Positions 1 to 9,675 of a stretch of 64,000 nucleotides of DNA are shown piece by piece. The notes below the pieces were generated by a model. It was not told the origin of the DNA, made no database searches, and was given only the letters and a program-made list of their open reading frames with translations. How positions within the stretch are numbered: position 1 is the stretch's first letter; the number at the start of each line of letters is the position of its first letter. Source of the stretch: Azorinus chamasolen (Eukaryota > Mollusca > Bivalvia > Cardiida > Solecurtidae); contig OY755241.1 in NCBI GenBank assembly GCA_963576725.1, forward strand, positions 79,286,003 to 79,350,002. The letters run 5' to 3'. Position numbers and translations under genes: made by a program.

Positions 1-19
1 ATCAATCTATTATTCAAAT

Positions 20-160
20 TCAACCCTTTGAATACAGGAATAGAGTTAACTGGCATTTACAAAAACAGTAGACCCAGATCAGAGGGCTCCTCCAGAACCC
101 TTCTGGTCAAGGTCTGCATTGTGTGTCATTCAAAATCCCCTAGCAAACTGTTTATACCTT
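20..160. repeat. Degenerate fold-back element fragment
   Basis: Begins TTCAACCCTTTGAATAC and holds the shared hairpin core, with GTAGACCCAGATCAG on the left and TGGTCAAGGTCTGCA on the right. The same end occurs inverted near 26440-26458, where the text reads GTATTCAAAGGGTTGAA. This is a TTAA-less relative of TH1/TH3. No gene seen in 1-470. Confidence 0.55.
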
Positions 161-289
161 ATACCCATTTTTAGATCAGATGGCTCCATTTGTATCAATA
201 AGGACCTGCGGACCTGATATTTGTTGCTGGCACCTAAAAGAAAATTGAATGCAGTTACAGCTTATTGCCCAATACATGAACAGTAATAA

Positions 290-463
290 TACTCCTCTAA
301 ACCGGAATTCTAATAAAGAATTAAGATGCTGTTAGGTCGGTTGCTTAATGCAGGGTAAAAGTCATGCAGAAAGCTCCTCTAGGACTTTCACCCTGCATTA
401 ACCTGTCTCCAAAACCGAAAATTATACTAAATTAAATGTCCAGTTTAGAGGGGGTTTACTGTA
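290..463. mobile_element. CT1 fold-back element
   Basis: Ends CTCCTCTAAACCGGAATTC and TTTAGAGGGGGTTTACTGTA are inverted. The centre is a palindrome around GCAGAAAGCTCCTCTAGGAC flanked by TGCAGGG and CCCTGCATTAA. CAGTaaaACC-type ends beside TA resemble pogo/Tigger (Tc1-mariner) elements; that assignment is inference. No ORF, so non-autonomous. Confidence 0.75.
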
Positions 464-465
464 AA

Positions 466-1008
466 TAAAAGATGACATATTAGAAACAGTTTAGATCCAG
501 ATAAAAATTCATGTGATTTAAATTGTTGTAAGAATCCAAACTGTTTTAACGTGGTAACAAATTTTTCAAACTGAATAGCTAGCGAAAGACAATTTTATTT
601 ACACAAACACAAGCTAAATTGTCTGGCATATGGACACACATTCTTTTTTTGATTCTCATGGTTTAATCTCTTTGTTCCAAAAGAGAATTTTTTCTGCTAA
701 AATTATTTTGGAAGTGGGGTTTCCTAATATTTACCAGTAAGATAGGGCCTGGCTGAGAAATACAGAAAATATTTACTCATATTTACCATTTACTGTAAAA
801 GGAGTCTTCTGATAATGGTCTGCTCTGTTAGCTTTTGGAATTATTTCATAAAGATTTTTCTGCCTTGACCCTTGTTAATTCATATAGATCTCGTCCTGCA
901 GATTCTGAAATGGCAAAAACATCCTTTGTTAATTGGCAATTATTAAAATTAAGCGAATAAATATTTGAGGCTATGAATTGGAGTACAAATGTTCAATGAG
1001 GTAAAGGC
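466..1008 (-). repeat. DR-A dispersed repeat, copy 1
   Basis: About 540 bp that aligns in inverse orientation to 24905-25460 and on to 25725. Shared blocks include GCCTGGCTGAGAAATACAG, GACAATTTTATTTACAC and CCATATGCCAGAC (in its complement). This copy lacks the TH4 element that interrupts the second copy, so it is the empty-site reference. It carries no coding frame. Confidence 0.75.
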
Positions 1009-1217
1009 TATTTTTAGATCCAACCTCCTTGAATAAATCTACCGAAAAGGAGCATTAAATAGAGAAAAGGAATTTTTTTAGAGTTATGTAGTTCTGAAAC
1101 CATTATGATAAATAGAGCATTTGCTCCTATAGGAGCAAATGCTCTATTTATCACAATGGTTTTAAAAAGTGACTTTTACAGAGGCGGAGAATGGCATATT
1201 TATGGAGGAAAGGGTTA
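1003..1217 (-). mobile_element. TH2 fold-back element
   Basis: Perfect central palindrome GAGCATTTGCTCC/GGAGCAAATGCTC flanked by GATAAATA and TATTTATC. Ends in TATGGAGGAAAGGGTTAA. The left end abuts DR-A directly. No ORF. Confidence 0.8.
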
Positions 1218-1240
1218 AAACTGTTCCTCTCAGTTTAGTT

Positions 1241-1481
1241 AGTCCTATCCCTGTTCTATGTTTATCTCAAATTTCAATACCTAATAAATATTCATGGAGA
1301 AATTAATTATAATGAAATATGGAAGGTGGACCATTGTAGCCATTTTAGAAAGTCTAGGTCTATCAAATTTCATTGGCAAACAGAGCAGACTGATCAGACA
1401 GCTTCTATAGGAGCCATCTGATCTGGGTCTACTCTGTTTACAAATTTGTGAAATTACCGAAAATGTGACGGAAAGGGTTAA
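1241..1481 (-). mobile_element. TH1 fold-back element
   Basis: Reads CCTATCCCTGTTCTATG at its left and GGAAAGGGTTAA at its right, with the core GCAGA..TGATCAGACAG / CTGATCTGGGTCTACTC. TTAA is kept on the right only. Confidence 0.8.
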
Positions 1482-1536
1482 ATGTCATTTCTTCTCATGT
1501 TTTCTTCAGTTTCAATTAAATGGTAATTATTATGCA

Positions 1537-1738
1537 TATTCACCCATTTGAAAACAGTAGACCCAGATCAGACAGCTCCTATAGGACTGATGTTTGCTAA
1601 TGAATTTGATAGATCTGTTGCTTTATTTTCTAAAATGACTTCAATGTCACACTTTCCATATTTCAGTTTAACTATTTTGGCCATAAATATTGAGTAGATA
1701 TTGAAAATTGGACTAATAAAGAACAGGGAAAGGGTTAA
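1537..1738 (+). mobile_element. TH1 fold-back element, 5'-truncated
   Basis: Starts inside the hairpin (GTAGACCCAGATCAG), lacks most of the right hairpin arm, and ends AACAGGGAAAGGGTTAA. The subterminal block TTCCATATTTC..ATTGAGTAGATATTG is typical of TH1. Confidence 0.75.
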
Positions 1739-1847
1739 AAAACGATCATGAGTCAGTTGATGTCTGTTTCTAACACGTCAGCAATATTGGACAAAAAGGC
1801 CAATTCATACAAAGAAGTCAATGTCCAGAGAACATGGGGAAACAAGT

Positions 1848-1922
1848 GAACTTGTAAATAGTGTAGATACAGACCAGAGGGTTTCTGGGGAAATCTCTGA
1901 TCAGGGTCTCAACTGTTTGTCA
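1848..1922. repeat. Isolated hairpin module of TH4 type
   Basis: CTTGTAAATAGTGTAGATAC and GATCAGGGTCTCAAC form the two arms. No TTAACCC end remains on the left. Confidence 0.45.
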
Positions 1923-1923
1923 T

Positions 1924-2163
1924 TTAACCCTTTAGTCCAGGAATATTCATGTAAGAAATAATGACATCATCAATAGATTGTTATAATAGCACATGGATGC
2001 AGGAAATTTTGGCCATGGCTGAAAGTGTAGAATCAGATCTATACCATATCATAAGCAAACAGAGTAGACACTGATCAGACAGCTTCTATTGGAGCCATCC
2101 GATCTGTGTCGACTCTTTTTGCAACATTGTATGCAGAAAGGTGTATTTATGGAGTAAAGGGTT
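1924..2163 (+). mobile_element. TH3 fold-back element
   Basis: TTAACCCTTTAGTCC at the left and TTTATGGAGTAAAGGGTTA at the right. The subterminal block AAGAAATAATGACATCATC is followed by the hairpin with apex CTTCTATTGGAG. Confidence 0.8.
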
Positions 2164-2303
2164 ACAGTTCTCCAGCAAAGTCATTTTTATACTGAATAGA
2201 TCATTAAACAATGTAATAAAATAGTTTTATTGTCTTGCTGCAATAAGAAACACTTCCTGTCGGTGGATGGCATCAGTTGTAGCAATGCAATAACATTTGT
2301 CAT

Positions 2304-2548
2304 TTAACCTTTTACTCCATGGATATTCATGAAAAAAAATGAAAACATGAATATTAGATTAATTTCTAAGATGACATTAACGCATACAATTTCTGCCAAA
2401 GGAGGAACTATAGAATCATTCTTTCATATATTTTTATTATTTTATAACAGAGCAGACCCTGATCAAATGGCTCCCATAGGAGCCACCTGATCTGGGTTTA
2501 CTGTTTTCAAAGGCATAGAAAAAGTATATTTATGGAGTAAAGGGTTAA
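2304..2548 (+). mobile_element. TH3 fold-back element
   Basis: TTAACCTTTTACTCC to GGAGTAAAGGGTTAA, with apex GGCTCCCATAGGAGCC. It lies directly upstream of the 50 bp satellite. Confidence 0.8.
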
Positions 2549-2556
2549 AATCCTTT

Positions 2557-3185
2557 AGCAGTCTCAGCCCAAGAATTATACTGAATAGACTGACATAAAC
2601 TCCTCTAGCAGTCTCAGCCCAAGAGTTATACTGAATAGACTGACATAAACTCCTCTTGCAGTCTCAGCCCAAGAGTTATACTGAATAGACTGACATAAAC
2701 TCCTCTTGCAGTCTCAGCCCAAGAGTTATACTGAATAGACTGACATAAACTCCTCTTGCAGTCTCAGGCCAAGAATTATACTGAATAGACTGACATAAAC
2801 TCCTCTAGCAGTCTCAGCCCAAGAGTTATACTGAATAGACTGACATAAACTCCTCTAGCAGTCTCAGCCCAAGAGTTATACTGAATAGACTGACATAAAC
2901 TCCTCAAGCAGTCTCAGCCCAAGAGTTATACTGAATAGACTGACATAAACTCCTCAAGCAGTCTCAGCCCAAGAGTTATACTGAATAGACTGACATAAAC
3001 TCCTCTAGCAGTCTCAGCCCAAGAGTGATACTGAATAGACTGACATCAGTCCAAGAGTTATACTGAATAGACTGACATAAACTCCTCTAGCAGTCTCAGC
3101 CCAAGAGTTATACTGAATAGACTGACATAAACTCCTCAAGCAGTCTCAGCCCAAGAGTTATACTGAATAGACTGACATAAACTTC
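2557..3185. repeat. 50 bp tandem satellite, about 12 copies
   Basis: Unit contains AGCAGTCTCAGCCCAAGAG followed by TTATACTGAATAGACTGAC and ATAAACTCCTC. Copies are nearly identical apart from TCTA/TCTT/TCAA near one junction and a short unit at about 3031-3060. A single diverged unit at 2166-2205 (CTCCAGCAAAGTC..ATACTGAATAGA) may be the seed. Confidence 0.95.
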
Positions 3186-3198
3186 ATCGCTCAAAGGG

Positions 3199-3422
3199 TT
3201 TACCCTTTCCTCCATAAATACGTCTTTCTACGCCTCTCTAAAAGTAACCTGTTCAGAAACCATGGTGATAGAAAGAGCATTTGCTCCTATAGGAGCAAAT
3301 GCTCTATTTATCACAATGATTTCAAATTACAAAATTCTAAAAATTTCCTTTTCTCTAGTTAATGTTCCTTTTTGGTAGATTAAAATTTGGATCTAAAAAT
3401 AGCCTATGAGGGAATGGGTTAA
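3199..3422 (+). mobile_element. TH2 fold-back element
   Basis: TTTACCCTTTCCTCCATAAA to CCTATGAGGGAATGGGTTAA around the palindrome GAGCATTTGCTCCTATAGGA. The left TTAA is mutated to TTTA. 3423-3616 holds degenerate TH-like text only. Confidence 0.85.
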
Positions 3423-3616
3423 ACTTCATCACTCAAAAGGTTAAACCACAATTACTGTTCATGCTGAGGTCAAACTCTTTCAACAATTTTGCAAAAATGT
3501 GAAACTCTTTGTAAATAGTTTATATTCAAATGAAATCGGATGTTAAATATATTTTTTAAAACAATACTGCTCTGCACTAGACCAAATATTGTTTGTACAA
3601 CAGATAAGGGATATGT

Positions 3617-3899
3617 TTAAACCTTTCCCTCATATAAACGTGTTTTCACATATTTACAATAGAATCAATAGAGCCAGATCAGAAGTCTCCTATATGAACT
3701 GTCTGATCAGGGCCCGTTTTGTTTGCTAATAGAATTTGAATGATTCTGTCCTTTACTTTCTAAAAGCACCTCTGTATAAGTCACCTTGACTTATCACAAT
3801 GGTTTCAAAAAAATGTAATTTATCATCCGATTTCAGTAGATTATTCAAAGTCTTCTTAAGAGGAAGGGTCTAAAAATAGCCTATCTTGGAATGGGTTAA
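3617..3899 (+). mobile_element. TH1::TH2 chimeric element
   Basis: The left 145 bp is TH1 (CCTTTCCCTCATATAAACG, hairpin, CTGTCCTTTACTTTCTAAAA). The right part is TH2 (CCTCTGTATAAGTCACC, TTATCACAATGGTTTC, GAATGGGTTAA). A further copy of the TH2 tail (AAGAGGAAGGATCTAAAAAT) follows to about 3930. Confidence 0.7.
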
Positions 3900-3939
3900 G
3901 AGGAAGGATCTAAAAATAGCCTACGGGGGGAACTGGGTG

Positions 3940-4078
3940 AGCTCTTTCATAACACAGGCAATCAAAGATAAAATTTACAAGCAGTTTGGATCCAGATGAG
4001 ATTCCAAGTAACTTCTCACCTGGATCCCTACAGTTTGACACTTGTAAAGGAAATGAGGGAAACTACATGCTGAGACCC
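3940..4078. repeat. Hairpin of DR-A end type
   Basis: CAGTTTGGATCCAGATGAGA and ACCTGGATCCCTACAGTTT are inverted arms. Same style as the DR-A end hairpin. No other content. Confidence 0.4.
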
Positions 4079-4242
4079 TCAGTAGAACCCCTCTAAAGTG
4101 ACCACTTACTGAATTAACATGTTGTCTTTATAAGCAGGTGGTTGCTTTAATGCAGGACAGGTCCTGCATTAAGCTACCATCTGCATCTAGCACCCAGAGT
4201 TAAACCCCTTTTAGGTGGTGGCATTAGCCAGATTTTACTGTA
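4079..4242. mobile_element. CT1-like fold-back element
   Basis: Starts CAGTAGAACCCCTCTAAAG and ends GATTTTACTGTA. The palindrome TTAATGCAGGACAGGTCCTGCATTAA-type core (about 4160-4180) lacks the usual AGCTCC apex, and resembles the copy at 44665. Confidence 0.65.
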
Positions 4243-4267
4243 TTGGGGACAACAGGGAGGGGGTATA

Positions 4268-4437
4268 AAACACTCTAAAGACTAGTGTGTACACTCTAAA
4301 GCAACCAGATTAGTTTGTACACTTTAAAGCAACCACAGACTAGTCTGTACACTCTAAAGCAACCACAGACTAGTCTGTACACTCTAAAGCAACCACAGAC
4401 TAGTATGTACACTCTAAAGCAACCACAAACAAGTCGG
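4268..4437. repeat. 30 bp tandem repeat, about 5.5 copies
   Basis: Unit ACTCTAAAGCAACCACAGAC plus TAGTCTGTAC. Nearly identical copies, so probably recently expanded. Confidence 0.9.
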
Positions 4438-4608
4438 GCTCTGTATTAAACTGTTAACCCTTCTATGAATATGCATGTGAGAATGTATCAATGTATGGTT
4501 TTTAAGAGCCTCTCTACTTTTGTTATGTATGAACCAACCACAAGGGGCAATTTCGTAGGTCTCGAAAGTCCAAAAAATGATTGGGTCGATTTTTACTTTT
4601 TAGACCAT

Positions 4609-4692
4609 CTAGACCCACGAAATGGCGCCCTGTGATCTAAACCCACGAAATGGCGCTCTGTGATCTAGACCAAAAAAATGGCGCTCTGTGGA
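4609..4692. repeat. 28 bp tandem repeat, 3 copies
   Basis: Unit CTAGACCCACGAAATGGCG plus CCCTGTGAT with small changes. The surrounding 4440-4800 shows no gene. The CGAAATGGCG phrase is reminiscent of the DR-C repeats. Confidence 0.85.
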
Positions 4693-5293
4693 GCCAACCG
4701 CCTGTTTTAAAGACACCTATGTAAATATGTAAGCCATCACTTTTGAGGTTTTTTCACAATAGCTCCTGGTGTAAAGGGCATCATTAGCAGCCACTGAAAA
4801 TGTTTGGCAAATACTCAAATACTAAAATCGTCATTCTGTACCAAACTCTACGGTGTGACGAGTCTAAATAGTAGTCACAACATAGGGTTTGGTGGAGAAA
4901 TAAAGAAGCTATTCTATTCTTGAAAATGTTTTAATTTACGCATCTCATCTGGATGGCTGTAATAAAACATGAAACAAAAACTAAAACAAAAATTACACTT
5001 ACTGATATGCAACATGGTGGTGTTTCTCCTGTACGTCTGTATTGAACTATCTTTGCGATGTGTATGGCTAGGGTATTCTTTGGCGACGAATAACTTTTGA
5101 ATTGGCGCAATGCTTATCACGTGATCTCGTCTTGTCCAATGCGATACAGACTGAACACATATCACGAAAATTCACGCTTTCCCAAGAAATTCGCCCCCAG
5201 TCATATAGTATTGATTGTTAGGGATTGAAATTGGACTTCAACCCTAATGATAATTCTTCAAGTTTAGGATAGGTACATGTATGTTGTATACAC

Positions 5294-5542
5294 ATAACCC
5301 TTTCCCTGTTCTATGCTTATTCCAAATGTCAATACCTACTGAATATTCATGGCATAGGTATAATGAAATATGGAAGGTGGAACAGTGAGTCATTTTAGAA
5401 AGTAATAAAGAAACAGAGCGTTCAGATTCCATTAGCAAACAGAGCAGACCCTGATCAGTCGGTTCCTATACGATTTGTTTGATTTGGGGTCTACTATGTT
5501 TGCAAATGCGTGAAACACGTTTATATTTAAGGAAAGGGTTAA
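5294..5542 (-). mobile_element. TH1 inside DR-B
   Basis: ATAACCCTTTCCCTGTTC to AAGGAAAGGGTTAA, with the hairpin GCAGACCCTGATCAG. The other DR-B copy has TH1 at the equivalent place, so the insertion predates duplication of DR-B. Confidence 0.8.
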
Positions 5543-5814
5543 CGCTTACCCCTTTGTAATAAAGAGAACAGTGCCTGCTCCAATCTGGATGTGCTACAAT
5601 ATTGACTGGTTCACATTCGAAAAGCTTTTGAGAAATTATTGACGGGGTGTCAAACAGCTTAGATCCCCAGCGTCTCATCTGGGTCCTATATATTTGTAAA
5701 TGCTAGTCAGGTATTGGTTAACAGGCTAAGGGCCATCAATACACCCCAGTCCTATCACTTAGGGGCAAAATCAACACTGGTGTGTTTTGATGTGATGATA
5801 CATGTTTTGAGTGT

Positions 5815-6010
5815 GCGAAATGTGCACCAAGCAGCTTGATTAAAGGTTTTATCCACGTGGTGATTCAAGCAACCTAAAAGTTTTATCAACGTGTCAAATA
5901 TACCCAAACAACCTACTGGTTGTAGGTCCAAGCGTTGGTCCAAGCAGCCTAGCTAAAGGTTTTATCCACGTGTTGACCCAATCAGCTTAAAGGTTATTTC
6001 CACGAGTCTG
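5815..6010. repeat. About 38 bp degenerate tandem with CACGTG
   Basis: Four diverged units of AAAGGTTTTATCCACGTG plus a CAAGCAGCCT-like stretch. DR-B copy 2 has roughly one unit, so this end expanded here. CACGTG is an E-box-type palindrome, but repeat context makes a regulatory role doubtful. Confidence 0.65.
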
Positions 6011-6324
6011 CCCTTGCTTTCTAATTAGGGTAACAACGGTGGAGCATATCTGACATAACGTATTCTGTTCTGTTCTGCAACAATAATGTTCATAATACAT
6101 GCTCGTAATTCACCATATATTAGCTTAACTAAAGTTACTTTGACAAACGAAGTCGGGGAGGCATTGTTGCTTTAGTAGTATATATGTTGTATTAGTATGT
6201 TTCTAAAAATAGCAACAACAAAACAATGATTCATATAAAGGTTTTCCTGTTACCTATGTTTTTATATCTAATCAACGAAACAGATAGCCCATTTGTCCTA
6301 ATTTCTATTTTTAGTAGAACTACT
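6011..6324. other. Spacer without recognisable feature
   Basis: AT-rich single-copy text on my reading. No splice-bounded ORF and no repeat end recognised. Confidence 0.4.
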
Positions 6325-6500
6325 ACAGTACATCCTCTATAAAGCGACCGTCAAACCAATAAATATAGTATAAGCAGGGGTTGTTTAATTGTAGGATAAA
6401 AGAAATGCAGACAACTCCAATTGTAGCTTTCTGCATTACTTTCGTCCTGTATTAAGTTGTCACCTGCCATTAACACCATGCCTCCTATAAGATGATGTCT
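6325..6500. mobile_element. CT1-like fold-back, degenerate
   Basis: ACAGTACATCCTCTATAAAG start, then TGCAGACAACTCCAATTGT and TTTCTGCATTACTTTCGTCC arms. The right terminal arm is not clear. 6501-6660 has a related hairpin (AGGGTCCGATCTGC) but no gene. Confidence 0.55.
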
Positions 6501-6689
6501 GCCTACACTCCGACCTGTCTGATACTTTCAAGTTTTCTTAAAACCATTAACCGAGTAAACAAGCTGGGTCCTGACACCAGCGTCTCAGCAGGGTCCGATC
6601 TGCTTGTTCCATAGATACGCCGTTGACAGCATTTGCCCCCCCCCCATTAATTTCTAAAACAATTTTTAAGTAATATTTTAGATCTATAT

Positions 6690-7036
6690 ACAGTAAAACC
6701 TCTCTATAACGACCACTAAATTGTGTTAAGCCCCCCCTTAATTAGTTGGTATTTAGAGCAGGTGGCTGCTTGAAGCAAGGTGAAAGTACTTTCTTTTACC
6801 TAGCTGTAAGCAGCCACATGCCTTTAACACAAAATACTTGATGTAATTTAGTGCATAAATACTTGAACTGCTCTGATCTAATATTTCGACCACTAAGGGC
6901 CTTTTTCAATGATTTTGAAACAGGCCCTTAGTGGTCGAAATGTTAGATCAGAGCAGTTCAAGTATTTATGTATTATATTAATTCCCTATCTTGGACTATT
7001 TTCTTCATTGGTAATTTAGTGGTCGTTGTATCTACT
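6690..7036. mobile_element. CT1 element interrupted by FB1
   Basis: Left part ACAGTAAAACCTCTCTATAA runs to GTAATTTAGTG at 6843-6853. The right part resumes with the same GTAATTTAGTG at 7011-7021 and GGTCGTTGTATC. Removing 6854-7021 restores a continuous element. The following 7037-7237 holds only a poly-C run (7187-7206) and no gene. Confidence 0.8.
6854..7010. mobile_element. FB1 fold-back element with 11 bp TSD
   Basis: Inverted arms CATAAATACTTGAACTGCTC and GAGCAGTTCAAGTATTTATG enclose a second inverted block (ATTTCGACCACTAAGGGCC). A unique tail ends TTCTTCATTG. Both flanks carry GTAATTTAGTG. The second copy is at 29819-30385. Confidence 0.9.
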
Positions 7037-7237
7037 AAAATAAAAAAACAATGAGTTAGTATTCCTGAGTGTTTTATTTCCCTCATCAAGTTAAGCTCTT
7101 TTTCAAAATGTTTCAAACACACTATTTACTTATGTCATCAAACATAAAAATCTACGCCCCCCACCATCCCTTCCAAAAAAAATTCTACCCCCCCCCCCCC
7201 CCCCAAATCTGAAATCCTGGACCCGCACCTGAGAATA

Positions 7238-7435
7238 GATCAAAATCAGCGGCTCCTGTGTACCGTTTGACCAGACCCTACACTGTTTTCTTATGTCTTA
7301 TGTATATCTTATTCCGCAGTTTTTTACCATGGCCAAAAATGTCTTTAATACTCATGTCATTATAAAATTTATCTAATTAATATTCATGACGTCATTATTT
7401 CTTACATAAACATTTATAAAGCAAAGGATTAATTC
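7238..7435 (-). mobile_element. TH3 fragment
   Basis: Contains GCGGCTCCTGTG, TTATGTATATCTTATTC and ATATTCATGACGTCATTATTTC. The right end is degraded (GCAAAGGATTAA). Confidence 0.65.
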
Positions 7436-7527
7436 TGATAGGGAGGTTATTTTGAAAGCAGTAATGTTAAATAAAGTAAGTAATTGTCGGACCAATTACG
7501 CCAAAGCCACACCTTGTTATGCCTTTA

Positions 7528-7715
7528 CAAACAGAGCAGACCCAGATCAGAGGCTCCTGACGTTTGATTAGGGTCTGCTCTGTTTGCTCATGATATAATA
7601 TAGATATTTTTCTTCAGTGGCAGTCATGGTCAAAACTTCATTTGTTCCTGTGCTATTATGACGATTAATCTAATTCATATTCATGATGGCATTATTTCTC
7701 ATATGCATATTCTTG
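7528..7715 (-). mobile_element. TH3 fragment
   Basis: GCAGACCCAGATCAGAGGCTCC, then GGGTCTGCTCTGTTTGC and ATATTCATGATGGCATTATT. It is interrupted on the right by the tandem-core element at 7716. Confidence 0.7.
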
Positions 7716-8927
7716 AAGTCATGGGGTCATAATTTGAACAATCTTAGTAGAGGACTATTAGATAATGCAACATACCAAATATTAAAGGTCTATGCCTTAC
7801 AATTTCAGAGAAGACTTTTAAAGATTTTTAACAGAAGAAGATTTTTAAGACTTTCCTATGAAAAATTGATATGCCCCAGGGCGGGCCATTTTCAAGGGGA
7901 CATAATTTGAACAATCTTGGTAGAAAACTATTAGATAATGCTACATACCAAATATTAAAGGTATCTGCCTTACAGTTTTGGAGAAGAAGATTCTTAAAGA
8001 TTTTCATATGAAAAACTGATAAGTCCCAGGGCGGGGCCATTTTTGGCCCAGGGGTAATAATTTGAACAATCTTGGTAGAGAATCATTAGATGATGCTACA
8101 TACCAAATATCAAGGGTCTAGACCTTACAGTTTTGGACGAGAAGATTTTTAAAGATTTTCCTATGAAAAACTGATAAGCCCCAGGGCGGGGCCATTTTTG
8201 GTCCGGGGTCATAATTTGAACAATCTTAGTAGAGGACCATTAGATCATGCTACATACCAAATACCAAAGGTCTATGCCTTACATTTTCAGAGAAGACGAT
8301 TTTTAAAGATTTTCTTATGAAAAAACTGATAAACCCAGGGCGGGGCCATTTTTGGCCCGGGAGTCATAATTTGAACAATCTTAGTGCAGGAGCATTAGAT
8401 CATGCTACAAACCAAATATCAAAGGTCTATGCCTTACAGTTTCAGAGAAGATTTTTTTTAAAGATTTTCCTTTGAAAAACTGATAAGCCCCGGGACGGGC
8501 CGTTTTTTGGCCCAGGGGTTATGCTTTGAACAATCTTATTAGAGGACCATTAGATCATGCTACATACCAAATATCAAAGGTCTAGGCCTTACAGTTTCAG
8601 AGAAGAAGATTTTTTTTTAAAGATTTTCCTATGAAAAAAAGATAAGCCCGCGGGCGGCGCCATTTTTGGCCCGGGGGCCTTAATTTGAACAATTTTTGTA
8701 GAGGACCATTTCATCATGCTACTTACCAAATATCAAAGCTCTACGCTTTGTGGTTCCAGAGAAGAAGATGTTAAAGTAAATTGTTGACGCCCGCACGCAT
8801 GCACGACGCACGTCGCACGACGCACATACGCACGACGCACATACCCACAACTCACGACGACGGACGCCGGACACCGGATCATCCCAATAGCTCACCTTGA
8901 TACTTTGTGCCAGGTGAGCTAAAAACT
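7716..8927 (-). mobile_element. Tandem-core element A (HINE/pearl-like)
   Basis: About seven units of ~150 bp, each with GGTCATAATTTGAACAATC, ACATACCAAATATCAAAGG and GGGCGGGGCCATTTTTGG. These are followed by a GC-rich CACGACG microsatellite-like stretch and a terminal hairpin AGCTCACCTTG..CAGGTGAGCT. A tandem core beside a microsatellite and a terminal hairpin matches non-autonomous Helentron-type elements of molluscs; that is family knowledge plus inference. The short ORFs in it (7683-8040) are shadows of the repeat. Confidence 0.8.
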
Positions 8928-9154
8928 AATGATCCCGAAGGACCAGAAAATATAACAACACTGAGAATGAAGTACGGGGCGACTGATCTAGGTATTTTCT
9001 ACATACTTGCATATAAACTTGTATCCAGCCAATACATATCCATGATTTCATACAAGAATCAATGACTTCATGACTCGTCATTAGAATAGTGTTCACTCTA
9101 GTATACGAAAACATGGATTTTCTTTTGTCATGACAGAACCTGGAGAATCACATC
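8928..9154. other. Spacer without recognisable feature
   Basis: A 62-codon minus-strand ORF is present, but no domain or splice pattern supports it. Confidence 0.4.
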
Positions 9155-9362
9155 TACAGTGAAACCTCTCTAAACCAGAATTCTAGTAGATAAGATTTCA
9201 GATAAAATTAGACAGGTGACTGCTTAATGCGGGGTGAAAGTCATGCAGAAAGCTCATAGAGGAGCTTTCAGCATGACTTTTGCCCTGCATTAAGCTGTCA
9301 CCTGTCTCCAAGACAGATATTTACACCAAAGTTAACGCCCGGTTTAAAAAGATTTTACTGTA
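9155..9362. mobile_element. CT1 fold-back element, near complete
   Basis: TACAGTGAAACCTCTCTAAA to AAAGATTTTACTGTA. Central arms TGCAGAAAGCTCATAGAGGA and AGCTTTC..GCATGACTTTTGC. TA at both borders. Confidence 0.85.
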
Positions 9363-9363
9363 T

Positions 9364-9475
9364 ACCATTTTATAAGCTAACAGAATAGATCCTGATCAGA
9401 CAGTTCATGTAGGAGCCGTCTGACCAGGGTCTACTCTGTTTGCAAATGCATGTTTTTATATGAAGAAAATGGTTC
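9364..9475 (-). mobile_element. TH1 half element
   Basis: Hairpin AGATCCTGATCAGACAG with GGGTCTACTCTGTTTGC and TTTTTATATGAAGAAAATGG. The left subterminal half is missing. Confidence 0.65.
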
Positions 9476-9675
9476 ACTGACGTGCAGATCAATCACCCAA
9501 GATAACGTGTCTAGTTTATTCAACTTATCAAAATGTACGAGTTTCCAGCTTACATGAATACTCATGGAATAAAGGCTAAAAACGGTTAATGAATCTATTA
9601 ATCAAACAGAAATGTAGACTGCTCAAAGGAAAACACAAAGGCAATCCAAATGTCCTGTTCGATGTACAGTCTTCA

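Larger units (their letters stand above)
4808..6010 (-). repeat. DR-B dispersed repeat, copy 1
   Basis: Aligns inverted to 22130-23200 over its whole length. It contains a GA1 fold-back at one end (about 4836-4990), a TH1 element (5294-5542), a hairpin with GTCTCATCTGGG, and an expanded 38 bp tandem at the other end. A minus-strand ORF at 4914-5165 shares SHWTRRDHVISI with the ORF of copy 2, but the two diverge by frameshift after about 20 codons, so coding is unlikely. Confidence 0.8.

Noticed and set aside
2557..3185. CRISPR-like array
   Set aside because: Repeats are head-to-tail with no unique spacers; eukaryotic satellite.
7187..7206. Poly-C runs here, at 17035, 17250 and 54206 as possible structured elements
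   Set aside because: Simple homopolymers, often at element ends or assembly-prone; no further signal.
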